A stretch of DNA of 64,000 nucleotides from CAYNEO01 sp964396245 (GTDB lineage: Bacteria > Zixibacteria > MSB-5A5 > GN15 > FEB-12). Both the position numbers and the translations under genes were made by a program. Every line of letters begins with the position of its first letter. Within the stretch, counting starts at the first letter, position 1. The notes under the pieces are model-generated. The model did no database searches. It was given only the letters and a program-made list of their open reading frames with translations, and was not told where the DNA came from. Shown piece by piece: positions 35,554-45,012 of this stretch. The stretch lies in assembly GCA_964396245.1 (NCBI GenBank), contig CAYNEO010000001.1, positions 62,001-126,000 on the forward strand, in the 5' to 3' direction.

Positions 35554-36048
35554 CTATTGGATTGCAGTTTGGAGCGGCATCTCGAATTCGAGTTCATCGC
35601 GCAGTTCTATGCCATATTGTCCAATCACCGGAATTGAGGGCTTGAGGGTACGGGAATATGTCAGCGCATTGACATGGACCGCCGCGAGAGTGAAGCCGCG
35701 CCGCTGGTAGAACCGGATAGCGTCGAGATTGTCGTTGGTGGTTATCAGCCAGAGACGACGGCAGCCGGCATCGCGGGCGGCCAGAGCGACTTTTTCGATG
35801 AGGGCGGTGCCTATCCCCGAAAATTTGCGCAGGGCATCGAGAGTGACAACCTCACATTGATCATCTACGATCTCGTATGTTGCCAGACCGACTTTGTCGC
35901 CGTCGTTGGTGACCGCATAGAAGCCGTCTTTGTCAGCCGGGAAGACCTTGCGGCCGCGGGTGACGACAAAATCGGCGCCCCATCCGCGGACAATTTCGAG
36001 CACCCAGTGACGAACATCCGGTGTCACCTTTTTGATCGTGATTTTCAT
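35554..36048 (-). CDS. GNAT-family N-acetyltransferase
   Basis: A 164-residue protein if started at the ATG at 36048, which opens with the usual first strand (MKITIKKVTPDVRHWVLEIV). An in-frame TTG at 36084 would add 12 residues. Motif A reads LRKFSGIGTALIEKVALAARDAGC and motif B ITTNDNLDAIRFYQRRGFTLAAVH, closest to the general GNAT type. The substrate is unknown. It lies downstream of the M1-peptidase fusion gene in reversed order, with no obvious operon. Confidence 0.85.
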   Translation of the reverse strand: MKITIKKVTPDVRHWVLEIVRGWGADFVVTRGRKVFPADKDGFYAVTNDGDKVGLATYEIVDDQCEVVTLDALRKFSGIGTALIEKVALAARDAGCRRLWLITTNDNLDAIRFYQRRGFTLAAVHVNALTYSRTLKPSIPVIGQYGIELRDELEFEMPLQTAIQ

Positions 36049-36092
36049 GCAGGACAAGTAACTGTCCGGCCGTAGTCTTATCAAGCCGGATT

Positions 36093-39000
36093 TTATTCAA
36101 AGACGCCGGGCATCAGCCACGCCACGGAGAAGCGGAACTCGAATTTGTCGTCTCCAGGGGCCGGTTTGTTGAGGTAAAGCGGAAAGTCGAGACGGAACTT
36201 CTGGCCGCGCCAGACCGGCGGAAAATTGATCGAGACTCCTGCCGAGAGGTAATCACTCCAGTCCTCGCCTCTGGTTTCGTTTTCGGAGACGGGGAATCTG
36301 TAGCGGTCTTCCTTGCCCTCCATGGTAATGGCAGCGGCATCGATGAAGAAAGACTGATCGGCTTTCGAGAGAAAATTGCCGATTAACGGCACTCGTCTGA
36401 GCCAGCGATACGGGAGCAGGTCGGGTGGTGTGAGAGCGACTGAGCCGGTCCAGGCATCGGTGAAATAGACGAGGCGGTCCTGGTAACCGCGTACGTCGTG
36501 GCCGGCGAGATAAAAATCATCCTGCCAATCGGTTGGAAAAGTACCGGGCGATCGGAAAATACGTGAACGGACAAACTGCTCGGCGGCCGGCACACGGCTG
36601 AGATGGCGCAGGAACTGGGCCGGGGGATCGCCGCTTACATTCCAGTATTCCAGATGCAGCTCGAGATAAGTACGCTTCTTATTCTGTAATTGCAGATCAG
36701 CGTGGTAGCCGGACTGGAGGAAACCGTTATAACCGCTCGAATCCTTGTTGGCTCCGACATACTGAGTCGTATGGAAACCGTAATTGCCGTACCGGAAGGA
36801 CCGATACCAGCCGGTAATGAGGCTCGAAAAATAGGTGTTCGTGGCATCCCATGCTCCAGGTCGAGATATGTACTTCGCCACATCCTCGGGCAGGGGACTC
36901 AGACGAGAGGGCTGCGTCTTGTCGAAAGTGAGGAAACCGACATCGAGATGAAACAGTTGCTCGTCCGGGAGGGAATAGTACTCTTTGAATCTCTTATCGT
37001 ACGCTGTCGAGAAGTAGTACCGATGGTCGGCCATGAGGAAATGGTACGTCAGATATGAACCGCGGCCGAAAATGCGCAGCGGATTCGAGTAGTGAAAATC
37101 AATGGTCGGGCGGAGTGATTTGGCGCCCAGACGCGCGTCGAGATCGAATTTGGATTCTTGCTGAAGGTACGAGCCGTGAGCATGTCCGCCAATCTGAAGG
37201 CCGTTCGGTTCGTCGTACCAGAAATCCGGGCGGAGACGCAGGGCATATTTGTCCAGCGGCGTATAGTCATAGACCATATTATCGAACCTGATCTCGACCG
37301 GCGGGATGACAAACAATTTTTTGGGTTGATTGTTCAGTCGATCGATATCCATCAGCAGCTGGAACGGGTCTATCACGACGTTGGCTATGTCGCGCTGCGC
37401 ATCGATCGTGAATTCATAGATATCGCTGCTTTCCCGGAACTGATTCCACCGGGGCAGAAGAATATAGCCGGGCTTGGCGTACTGCATCCCTTCGGGCGCT
37501 ACCGTGTAGAACGTCGTGTCTCCCTGCGGGTAAATGACCGCGATATCGATTGGCGATACAAGATCGTCGACTCGCTTTATCTTGATCGTGTGCCGGTAAT
37601 TATGCCCTTCTCTCCTGGTGTCGAGATCAACGAACGCGTAGTCCATCCGGTAGCGAGTGTAGTACCACTGGTCCAGATATTCGGTCAATCGGGCTCCGGT
37701 CGAGGTTTCCATCGAGCGCAGAAAATCATTTTCATACGGATGTTTGAACAGCCACCGGCGGCAGTAGTCCTGCATCGAGGCGTAGAAGAGTGAATCGCCC
37801 AGGAAGCTCCGCAGTGAATACAGCATGGCGGCGGATTTGTAATAGATGGGCACCCGGTGCGGATAATATTCTCTGCCGCGATCATAGGCAAAAACCATCG
37901 GCTGATCGAACCCTTGTTCCATCAGCAGGAGGAGGGGTTCGAAACCGCGCACATTGCGATCCTCTACTTCCGGCGCGAACGATTGTTCGTACCAGTTCGT
38001 GAACTCGCTCATATTGCCTTTGCGACCGAGGTATTTTTCCATTGCGTTGTGCTCGGCAAAGGTGGTGAACCCCTCGTCGAGGAACGGACGATCGACGGAA
38101 TTGGATCCGATCATCCCCATGAACCACTGATGCCCGATTTCGTGGTACAGGAGCATGCGAAAGCCCTTCTTCGAGCCCCAATTCGAGCAATTGGTGAGCA
38201 TCGGGTATTCCATGCCGCTGAAAGCGTCGCAGATGCGAATAACCGGCCATTGGTAGGGGATGAACAACTCGGAATAGGTTTCGATCGATTCCTTGCCGAA
38301 CTGCACCGCCCGAGTCCACCTGGGGGCGTTGCGGCGCAGGACGTAGGCAACGACCGCCACGCCGTTCACATTTCCGGAATCGATGCAGAAGTCGGATGAC
38401 GAGGTGAATACGAAATCGTTGACATTTTCGGCGTAAAACCGCCAGACCTTGGTGAGATTGGTGTCGAACTCGATTACGGGCCAATTCTCACGCGGTTCGA
38501 GGAAGTTATTAAGATCGAGTGCCTGTCGCAGTCTGTCCGGAAGTACTTCCGGTTCGTTGCTGCAGACGCCGGTGGCGGCGATAATCTGGTTTTCCGGGGC
38601 AGTAATGGTAACATCAAAACTGCCATAATCCCCGTAACATTCACCCCACCCGATATATTGCGAATTGACCCAGCCGACAACGTGGTCGTAGACACAGACC
38701 TGCGGATACCAGTAAACGGCCCGGGTTACCCCCCGGTCGAAACCCATTCGCATCGCGGCGGGGCTCGGAAGAACGGTCGTGAAATGAACCTCGAAATTTG
38801 TGGTGTCACCCGGCAGAATCGGATTTTGCAGATGGACGGCGAAAATTGTATTGTCGACAGCGGTTTCGGTGATAGAGCCCTCAATCGGCCAACCGTCGCG
38901 GTCGACACGATGTAATTCCGAGATTTTCAGCGAACCCTGTTCTTCAGGCGTGCGCTCGGCCAGCGAATAGTCGCGGAGGGTTCGGTTCTTAATGTCGGCG

Positions 39001-39230
39001 TGTGAATCGGGTTGAATCGCATTCGGGTAGGCTTTCAGATACAGCGCATCGAGCGTGTCCGGTGAGTTGTTGATATACTCGATACGGGCCGTGCCCGAAA
39101 TAGTGCGGGAATCGGACGCCAGAGATACGTTGAGCTGATAGTTTACTTCCTGCTGCCAGTAGTCCCCCGAAAGAGCCGAAACCGGGAGAAGCAGGAGGAT
39201 GAGCGCCCGGAGAAGCCTGACCATCTGCAT
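36093..39230 (-). CDS. M1-type metallopeptidase fused to an Omp85-like outer-membrane barrel
   Basis: A 1045-residue exported protein (signal peptide to about residue 22). Residues about 30-560 are an M1 peptidase: an N-terminal beta domain, SGMEYPML at the place of the GAMEN motif, and the zinc site HEIGH (363-367) with the third ligand Glu386 in LDEGFTTF. From about residue 640 the protein changes to long alternating beta strands. Near residue 912 is HDVRGYQDRL, which matches the VRGF/VRGY loop motif of Omp85 barrels. It is followed by strands such as SVALTPPDLLPY, FFIDAAAI and SAGVSINFPPVW, and a last strand ending at the C-terminus. A peptidase displayed through its own barrel on the outer membrane is inferred. 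The M1 part is secure. Confidence 0.85.
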   Translation of the reverse strand: MQMVRLLRALILLLLPVSALSGDYWQQEVNYQLNVSLASDSRTISGTARIEYINNSPDTLDALYLKAYPNAIQPDSHADIKNRTLRDYSLAERTPEEQGSLKISELHRVDRDGWPIEGSITETAVDNTIFAVHLQNPILPGDTTNFEVHFTTVLPSPAAMRMGFDRGVTRAVYWYPQVCVYDHVVGWVNSQYIGWGECYGDYGSFDVTITAPENQIIAATGVCSNEPEVLPDRLRQALDLNNFLEPRENWPVIEFDTNLTKVWRFYAENVNDFVFTSSSDFCIDSGNVNGVAVVAYVLRRNAPRWTRAVQFGKESIETYSELFIPYQWPVIRICDAFSGMEYPMLTNCSNWGSKKGFRMLLYHEIGHQWFMGMIGSNSVDRPFLDEGFTTFAEHNAMEKYLGRKGNMSEFTNWYEQSFAPEVEDRNVRGFEPLLLLMEQGFDQPMVFAYDRGREYYPHRVPIYYKSAAMLYSLRSFLGDSLFYASMQDYCRRWLFKHPYENDFLRSMETSTGARLTEYLDQWYYTRYRMDYAFVDLDTRREGHNYRHTIKIKRVDDLVSPIDIAVIYPQGDTTFYTVAPEGMQYAKPGYILLPRWNQFRESSDIYEFTIDAQRDIANVVIDPFQLLMDIDRLNNQPKKLFVIPPVEIRFDNMVYDYTPLDKYALRLRPDFWYDEPNGLQIGGHAHGSYLQQESKFDLDARLGAKSLRPTIDFHYSNPLRIFGRGSYLTYHFLMADHRYYFSTAYDKRFKEYYSLPDEQLFHLDVGFLTFDKTQPSRLSPLPEDVAKYISRPGAWDATNTYFSSLITGWYRSFRYGNYGFHTTQYVGANKDSSGYNGFLQSGYHADLQLQNKKRTYLELHLEYWNVSGDPPAQFLRHLSRVPAAEQFVRSRIFRSPGTFPTDWQDDFYLAGHDVRGYQDRLVYFTDAWTGSVALTPPDLLPYRWLRRVPLIGNFLSKADQSFFIDAAAITMEGKEDRYRFPVSENETRGEDWSDYLSAGVSINFPPVWRGQKFRLDFPLYLNKPAPGDDKFEFRFSVAWLMPGVFE

Positions 39231-39335
39231 GTTGTGTTACACCCGACGTTACCGAAAATGCATGCGTTGGCATAATGTAGCACGCTCACGGGTCGTCGGC
39301 AAGTGTTTATCGATGCAACGGAGCGTGTGATAGGC

Positions 39336-39365
39336 GCAGCGCCGGCCGGGGTTTGCCGGCGCTGC
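39336..39365 (-). terminator. strong hairpin after the cytochrome c gene
   Basis: GCAGCGCCGGC and GCCGGCGCTGC form an 11-bp GC-rich stem with an 8-base loop, 18 bases beyond the cytochrome gene's stop on the minus strand. There is no T-run, so it may slow polymerase or protect the 3' end rather than terminate on its own. Confidence 0.55.
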
Positions 39366-39383
39366 ATTTCATGGAGCTGATGT

Positions 39384-39959
39384 TTACATACCGGCCGGTG
39401 GAATCGGTTGGGGCACCTGATTCTGGATCGGCTTAAGAGATTGCAGGTAGGCAAACACCGCTTTCAGATCGTCGTCGCTTATTTTCCCGATGTCGATCCA
39501 CGGCATGGGCGGCAGAATAGCCCGCCCCCGGCCAAGGTGCTTTCCGGTGTGGAAGGTATTGATGAATGCCTCCTCGGTCCAGGCGCCGATACCGGTTACC
39601 TGGTCGGGAGTCAGGTTGGCCGCGAAGCTTATGCCCCAGGGCCCCGCCCAGGCGGTCATGTTGCTGTTGGTAGCCGCCATCCAACCATTCGGTGTGATCA
39701 AGCCGCGCGGGAATTCCGGAATGGGCTCGTTTGCGGGCTGGCCGGAGAGAAGACGCGACGGATCGGGGCGCGGGCCCTGGTCGGTCATTATCTTCGGACT
39801 ATGGCAGTCGTTACAACCGCCGATAGTGACAAGGTAGAGCCCGCGTTTGACGACGTCCTGGTGGCTCATGGTCGCATCCGACTCCGCCGTGGTGCCGCTG
39901 CAACCGGCGATAATCAGCAGCGCGAACGCCGCCAGCACTGACAACACGCGTTGAAACAT
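39384..39959 (-). CDS. monohaem cytochrome c lipoprotein
   Basis: A 191-residue lipoprotein (lipobox IAGC, Cys20) with one c-haem site, CNDCH (49-53), following the typical RGLYLVTIGG helix. The region PPMPWIDIGKISDDDLKAVFAYLQSL supplies the distal Met and the C-terminal helix. The sequence GPRPDPSRLLSGQPANEPIP is found in cytochrome c subunits attached to membrane dehydrogenases, but no dehydrogenase gene adjoins it. It is anchored to a membrane facing the periplasm and probably passes electrons between redox enzymes. Confidence 0.88.
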   Translation of the reverse strand: MFQRVLSVLAAFALLIIAGCSGTTAESDATMSHQDVVKRGLYLVTIGGCNDCHSPKIMTDQGPRPDPSRLLSGQPANEPIPEFPRGLITPNGWMAATNSNMTAWAGPWGISFAANLTPDQVTGIGAWTEEAFINTFHTGKHLGRGRAILPPMPWIDIGKISDDDLKAVFAYLQSLKPIQNQVPQPIPPAGM

Positions 39960-40184
39960 TCGAATCTCTTTTTCCTATGCCGGCAAGGTTACAGGAGCGA
40001 ATACACGAACAAGCCCGGCTCACTCGCCTGTGTTTTGGTAGCGTGGATGAAACTGTCAGAATGGTTGTGGACTCGCCTTACACGCGTCGCTCGGCTGTTT
40101 GTAGACTGTGAAGGTCTATGTTTGTCTCAATATCGCGCCGGACCGGCGGTCCTGTCAATATGTTTTTTTTTCGAAAATGCCGGA

Positions 40185-40934
40185 TCATTGCTTGACGCCG
40201 ATCAGCAGGTAGGTCTGACGGTTGTCGTCGTGGACGTCGTACCGGCGGGGATTGGTCTCGAAACCGGCTTCCTCCATCAACGACAGCCAGCGGGTAAGGG
40301 GAAAAAGCCCAAATCGGTGCCGGTCGAGTTCGACCTGGAGGCGATCGCCCCGCCGGATAAGATACGTCATGAGCGTGTCGTAAGAAGTGTCGGCCGGATC
40401 GGGATCATATTCGAACTCTATATGAGTAATCTCGAGATCGCCGGACCTTGTTGTCGATGACCGCACCTGCGTACCTTTGAAGGTTTCCCAGGTGTGATCA
40501 GGGGCGGTCACAAAAACGCCGCCCGTTTCGAGATGGACGGCGACGGTGTCGAGCGTGTCGCGTATGTCCTTCTCGGTCAACAGGTAACTGATAGCGTCGT
40601 GGATGAGTACGGCTTTGAAGGTTCTTCCGAGACGGATGGTTCGCATATCGCCGACAATATGCTCGGTATCGGGATTCAAACGACGTGAATGAGCCAGCAT
40701 GGCTTCGGAAAGATCGACCGCAGTCGCCTTGAATTCTCTAGACAGGTGTGAGAGGTTGTGCCCGCCGCCGACACCGAGTTCGAGAATTTCGTGGCGGCCG
40801 GGACCGAGACAGTCCCGAAGGGCGGCACGCCAGTGGGCGGCTTCATCGGCGTAGTCGGCCGGGTCGCTGATGAGCGGCCAGAGCCAGGCGAGGTCGCCAT
40901 ATAGCCGGTTGACCCCTATCTCATTGGTCTCCAT
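40185..40934 (-). CDS. class I SAM-dependent methyltransferase
   Basis: A 249-residue methyltransferase with the SAM-binding motif I HEILELGVGGGHNLSHL, followed by motif II AVDLSEAMLAHSR and GDMRTIRLGRTFKAVLIHDAISYL. The C-terminal part (HIEFEYDPDPADTSYDT and LTRWLSLMEEAGF) resembles the DUF-type small-molecule methyltransferases related to glycine or ubiquinone methylation. The substrate cannot be told. It is monocistronic, separated from the oxidation genes by a terminator. Confidence 0.87.
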   Translation of the reverse strand: METNEIGVNRLYGDLAWLWPLISDPADYADEAAHWRAALRDCLGPGRHEILELGVGGGHNLSHLSREFKATAVDLSEAMLAHSRRLNPDTEHIVGDMRTIRLGRTFKAVLIHDAISYLLTEKDIRDTLDTVAVHLETGGVFVTAPDHTWETFKGTQVRSSTTRSGDLEITHIEFEYDPDPADTSYDTLMTYLIRRGDRLQVELDRHRFGLFPLTRWLSLMEEAGFETNPRRYDVHDDNRQTYLLIGVKQ

Positions 40935-40954
40935 ATCCGGAACGTTCTCCTCAA

Positions 40955-40986
40955 AACAGAACGTGCCGGGAAGATTCCCGGCACGT
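40955..40986 (-). terminator. terminator of the hydratase operon
   Basis: ACGTGCCGGGAA (40961-40972) pairs with TTCCCGGCACGT, giving a stem of about 12 bp with a two- to three-base loop. On the minus strand TCTGTTTTG follows. It lies about 40 bases beyond the enoyl-CoA hydratase stop. Confidence 0.85.
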
Positions 40987-41026
40987 TGTCCGACTCGTGA
41001 GCTTATCCGAATTATTGATTTTCGGC

Positions 41027-41812
41027 TCAGTGTCCGCTGAAGTCCGGTTTGCGTTTCTCGAGAAACGCTTCCATGCCCTCGTTCTTGTCGCCGGTACCGC
41101 AGATCGATCCGAAATTGGCCTTTTCCAGATCGCAGCCGGCCGACAGGTTAACATCGAGCCCGCGGTTGATACATTCTTTGGCCATGGCGATGGCAATGGG
41201 TCCCTTGCTGCAAATCGCCTTCGCCATTTCCATTGCTTTATCCATCAACTGATCGGCCGGGTAGACTTCGTCGACCAGCCCGACGCGGTGTGCTTCCTCG
41301 GCGGAGATCATTTCACCGGTCAAAATCAACTGCATGGCCTTGCCCCTGCCGACCAGTCGTGGCAGTCTCTGGGTGCCGCCGTAGCCGGGAATGATTCCGA
41401 GGTTGACTTCGGGTTGACCCAATTTAGCCTTCTCCGAGGCCAACCGAATGTCACAGGCCATGGCGAGCTCGCAGCCGCCGCCGAGGGCAAACCCGTTAAT
41501 CGCGGCGATGACCGGCTTGGGGAAATTCTGGATCGTCTTCATGAGATACTGGCCGTGAGCGGCCAGGTCGGTGCCGCTGCGGACATCGAGGTCGGCCAGC
41601 TCGGTGATATCGGCTCCGGCGACGAAGGCCTTTTCGCCGGCGCCCCTGATGATCACGCAGAGGATTGAGTTGTCGGTCCAGTAGTAATGAAACAGCTGCT
41701 GCATTTCGATCACCGTTTCCTTGTTAAGCGCGTTGAGGGCGCGCTCACGGTTAACGGTGACGATCATGATGTTGTCTTTTTTCTCGCACAACAGGTTTTT
41801 GTATTCTGTCAT
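41027..41812 (-). CDS. enoyl-CoA hydratase
   Basis: A crotonase-family enzyme of 261 residues, starting at the ATG at 41812 behind GGAAG; the upstream open frame to 42085 is not conserved-looking and overlaps the next gene. It shows the CoA and oxyanion-hole motif KAFVAGADITEL, GFALGGGCELAMACDIRLAS with the catalytic Glu region, and PEVNLGIIPGYGGTQRLPRLVG. It hydrates enoyl-CoA in fatty-acid or butyrate metabolism. It lies just downstream of a 3-hydroxyacyl-CoA dehydrogenase gene, giving two consecutive steps of the pathway. Confidence 0.95.
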   Translation of the reverse strand: MTEYKNLLCEKKDNIMIVTVNRERALNALNKETVIEMQQLFHYYWTDNSILCVIIRGAGEKAFVAGADITELADLDVRSGTDLAAHGQYLMKTIQNFPKPVIAAINGFALGGGCELAMACDIRLASEKAKLGQPEVNLGIIPGYGGTQRLPRLVGRGKAMQLILTGEMISAEEAHRVGLVDEVYPADQLMDKAMEMAKAICSKGPIAIAMAKECINRGLDVNLSAGCDLEKANFGSICGTGDKNEGMEAFLEKRKPDFSGH

Positions 41813-41889
41813 GACGTCTTCCTTTATGTATCTAGCTTCCCAGCACAGAGTTCCGGAGAGAAAACCGGCGCTGCCCAACCGGGCGCTCG

Positions 41890-42744
<855 letters not shown>

Positions 42745-42775
42745 ACATCACTCCTTAATATTTTTTGCGTTCAAA

Positions 42776-43252
42776 TTATCTGACCAGTCGAATCATTTTC
42801 AGGGCGATGCCGCCTGACGTCGTCCCGACAATTTCAAATCCCGCTTTGATATAACATCCGAGTGCTTCCTCACTGCCGGTCCGAAGATTGAGGAAAACCT
42901 GTGAGACACTCGGCCGCTGGGCGGCGCGGTCGTAGAGAAGAGACAGCATTTTCGAACCGTATCCGCGATAGCGTTTGGCCGGATCGACAAGGAGGTGATC
43001 GATTTCGACGGCCATTTCCTGCGGCCGGTTCCACAACTCGCCATACGCCACCGGCTTGTTCTCCGAGAACAGCAGGTACGCCGACATGTTGGGCTTCTGC
43101 CATTGACTTACGATGTCGTCGGGCGGTGGAAATTCGCGCTGGCGGGTGAGATTGTGTATGGTTTCCTCGGAGTCAATCCAGGAGCGAACGATGGAGGCAT
43201 ACTCATCGGTATAGCCTATGATATCCGCTTTGACCTGTGCCGGTTCGCTCAC
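42776..43252 (-). CDS. GNAT-family N-acetyltransferase
   Basis: A 158-residue protein beginning MSEPAQVKADIIGYTDEYAS. Motif A is DPAKRYRGYGSKMLSLLYDRAA and motif B contains LRTGSEEALGCYIKAGFEIV. It resembles the acetyltransferases that modify small amines or protein N-termini; no specific substrate is visible. It is the first gene of the probable operon with the two acyl-CoA enzymes, though a functional link is not evident. Confidence 0.82.
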   Translation of the reverse strand: MSEPAQVKADIIGYTDEYASIVRSWIDSEETIHNLTRQREFPPPDDIVSQWQKPNMSAYLLFSENKPVAYGELWNRPQEMAVEIDHLLVDPAKRYRGYGSKMLSLLYDRAAQRPSVSQVFLNLRTGSEEALGCYIKAGFEIVGTTSGGIALKMIRLVR

Positions 43253-43727
43253 CTGTGACTCCCTTCCGATTGCATGGGCGAGCTAATATACACAATAAGC
43301 CGGTCGCGGGCAAGTGAACCCGGCGGCAATCGGCTACGGATTTTGTCCGATAATTACAGGACTTACAAGGTGTTAGGTGATACGGCCGGCCGGGAAGCCA
43401 AAATGAAAGCGCCGTCGATCAAGACCGGCGGCGCTTTGCTGGGAGGGTGTATGGTCAGGGTTTTATTTTCTAATCAAACTCTTTCTTTCGGGCCTCTAAA
43501 CGTGGTCCAAATTAGTCTATCAATTCAAACGTAAAAGGTGCCTTATTAGTTCCGGAAATTTCTACTTTTTTCTATGTTTTTTTACTTTCGCTTGTGCGCC
43601 TGCGGCTTATGGGCCAAAACGGTCCAATTATTCGACCCCCGGGCATCGGCCGGCACCTGTTGACTTACGGGACGTTGTAGTATACACTTGGTAATTCGTT
43701 GAATCCGAACACGCAGGAGATTAGCTG
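43253..43727. other. 475-base divergent intergenic region with an orphan hairpin
   Basis: The region separates the GNAT operon from the acyl-CoA dehydrogenase gene. It holds a terminator-like hairpin at 43406-43437 (AAAGCGCCG / CGGCGCTTT, 14-base loop) that ends no annotated gene. It also has an AT-rich, T-tract-rich stretch at 43540-43590 and the promoter at 43660. An open frame 43274..43534 spans the hairpin and looks spurious. A small RNA ending at the hairpin is possible but unproven. Confidence 0.5.
43660..43688 (+). promoter_or_regulatory. probable promoter of the acyl-CoA dehydrogenase gene
   Basis: TTGACT (43660-43665) and TACACT (43683-43688) are 17 bases apart. Transcription would start near 43695, about 30 bases before the ATG with its GGAG ribosome-binding site. 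Confidence 0.6.
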
Positions 43728-44930
43728 ATGATTGATTTTTCGTTCACCGAGAACCAGCTTGCCGTCCGTGACATGGCCCGGGAACTCGCGGCAAGGGTGA
43801 TCTCGCCTACGATTCAGAAGTACGACCGGGAGCAAAAAGTCAACCCGGAGCTGATGCCGGCCATGGCCGAAGCCAACCTGCTGGGGTTCTGTATCCCCGA
43901 GCAATACGGGGGTCTCGGCATGGACTATATATCGCTGGGACTGGCTTCCGAAGAACTCGAGTACGCTGATACTTCGGCCCGGGTGGTGCTTTCGGTGCAT
44001 ATCGGCCTGTATTCTCTTCCGATTCTGACGTGGGCGAACGAAGAGCAAAAGCAGAAGTATCTCGTTCCGGCTGCCAGGGGAGAGAAAATCGGGACGTTCG
44101 GACTGACTGAGCCGGCTGCCGGCTCGGATGTTGTCGGGATTCAAACGACGGCGGTCAGGGACGGTGATCACTTTATCCTCAACGGCGAAAAGATGTGGAT
44201 TTCGCTGGCGGATATGGCGGACTTTTTCCTGGTGTTCGCGTGGACTGACCTGGAGAAAAAGAAGAAAAGAGACCACAGCGGGATTTCGGCTTTTATTCTC
44301 GAGCGTGGTTACGAGGGACTGACGACCGGCAGTATTCACGGGAAGCTCGGCGTCCGGGCCGGAAACACGGGCTCGATATCGATGCAGGACGTACGGGTGC
44401 CGGCCGCGAACATGGTGTACGAGGAGGGTCAGGGGTTCAAAATCGCGATGTTCTGTCTCGACCAGGGGCGGTACACGGTGGCGGCGGGTTCAACCGGCCT
44501 GATTCGGGCGTGTCGCGATGCCTGCGTGAAGTATTCATTCGAGCGCAAGACATTTACGCACCAGATTTCGGAACACCAGCTGGTCAAGCAGATGATTGCC
44601 AATATGGAGGCCGGTTACGAGTACAGCCGGTATCTCTGGCTGAGAGCCGGGTGGCTCAAGAACCAGGGGAAGCGGTCCACCAGGGCGACCTCGCTGGCCA
44701 AATGGATTGCCTGCCGGGAGGCCGAAGAATCAGCCGCTAATGCCGTGCAGGTATTCGGCGCGTACGGTTTTTCCGACGAGTACCCGGTAGAACGGTTCTA
44801 TCGGAATTCCAAGGGCGCCTCGATTTACGAAGGAACCAGGGAAATTCATACGCTCATGCAGGCTGACTATGCGCTCGGTTATAGAGAAGACAAGGAACTC
44901 GAGCGGGACCTTCCGGTAGTCGAGCAGTAG
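43728..44930 (+). CDS. acyl-CoA dehydrogenase
   Basis: A 400-residue flavoprotein of the short/medium-chain acyl-CoA dehydrogenase family. It begins with the all-helical domain (MIDFSFTENQLAVRDMARE). The central FAD-binding sequences are FGLTEPAAGSDVVGIQTTA and EKMWISLADMADFF. The C-terminal domain carries VQVFGAYGFSDEYPVERFYR and the catalytic-base segment SIYEGTREIHTLM. It introduces the alpha-beta double bond of acyl-CoA and gives electrons to the electron-transfer flavoprotein (a beta subunit is encoded at 55081). It is transcribed away from the hydratase/dehydrogenase operon, with its own promoter and terminator. Confidence 0.96.
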   Translation: MIDFSFTENQLAVRDMARELAARVISPTIQKYDREQKVNPELMPAMAEANLLGFCIPEQYGGLGMDYISLGLASEELEYADTSARVVLSVHIGLYSLPILTWANEEQKQKYLVPAARGEKIGTFGLTEPAAGSDVVGIQTTAVRDGDHFILNGEKMWISLADMADFFLVFAWTDLEKKKKRDHSGISAFILERGYEGLTTGSIHGKLGVRAGNTGSISMQDVRVPAANMVYEEGQGFKIAMFCLDQGRYTVAAGSTGLIRACRDACVKYSFERKTFTHQISEHQLVKQMIANMEAGYEYSRYLWLRAGWLKNQGKRSTRATSLAKWIACREAEESAANAVQVFGAYGFSDEYPVERFYRNSKGASIYEGTREIHTLMQADYALGYREDKELERDLPVVEQ

Positions 44931-44961
44931 TTTCGTCGAGTTACAAGTGACGAAAAGCAGA

Positions 44962-44990
44962 AGAGCCATCCGAAAGGGTGGCTCTTTTAT
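44962..44990. terminator. terminator between acyl-CoA dehydrogenase and glmS
   Basis: AGAGCCATCC and GGGTGGCTCT pair around a GAAA-type loop (one G-T pair), followed by TTTATT. It lies between convergent genes and can serve both. Confidence 0.85.
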
Positions 44991-45012
44991 TCGGTGTCGT
45001 AGCCGGTAAATT

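Noticed and set aside
35434..35637. 67-codon frame between dnaE and the GNAT gene
   Set aside because: It overlaps the GNAT gene on the other strand and lacks a ribosome-binding site.
43274..43534. 86-codon frame in the divergent gap
   Set aside because: It reads through a terminator-like hairpin and has no ribosome-binding site or familiar sequence.
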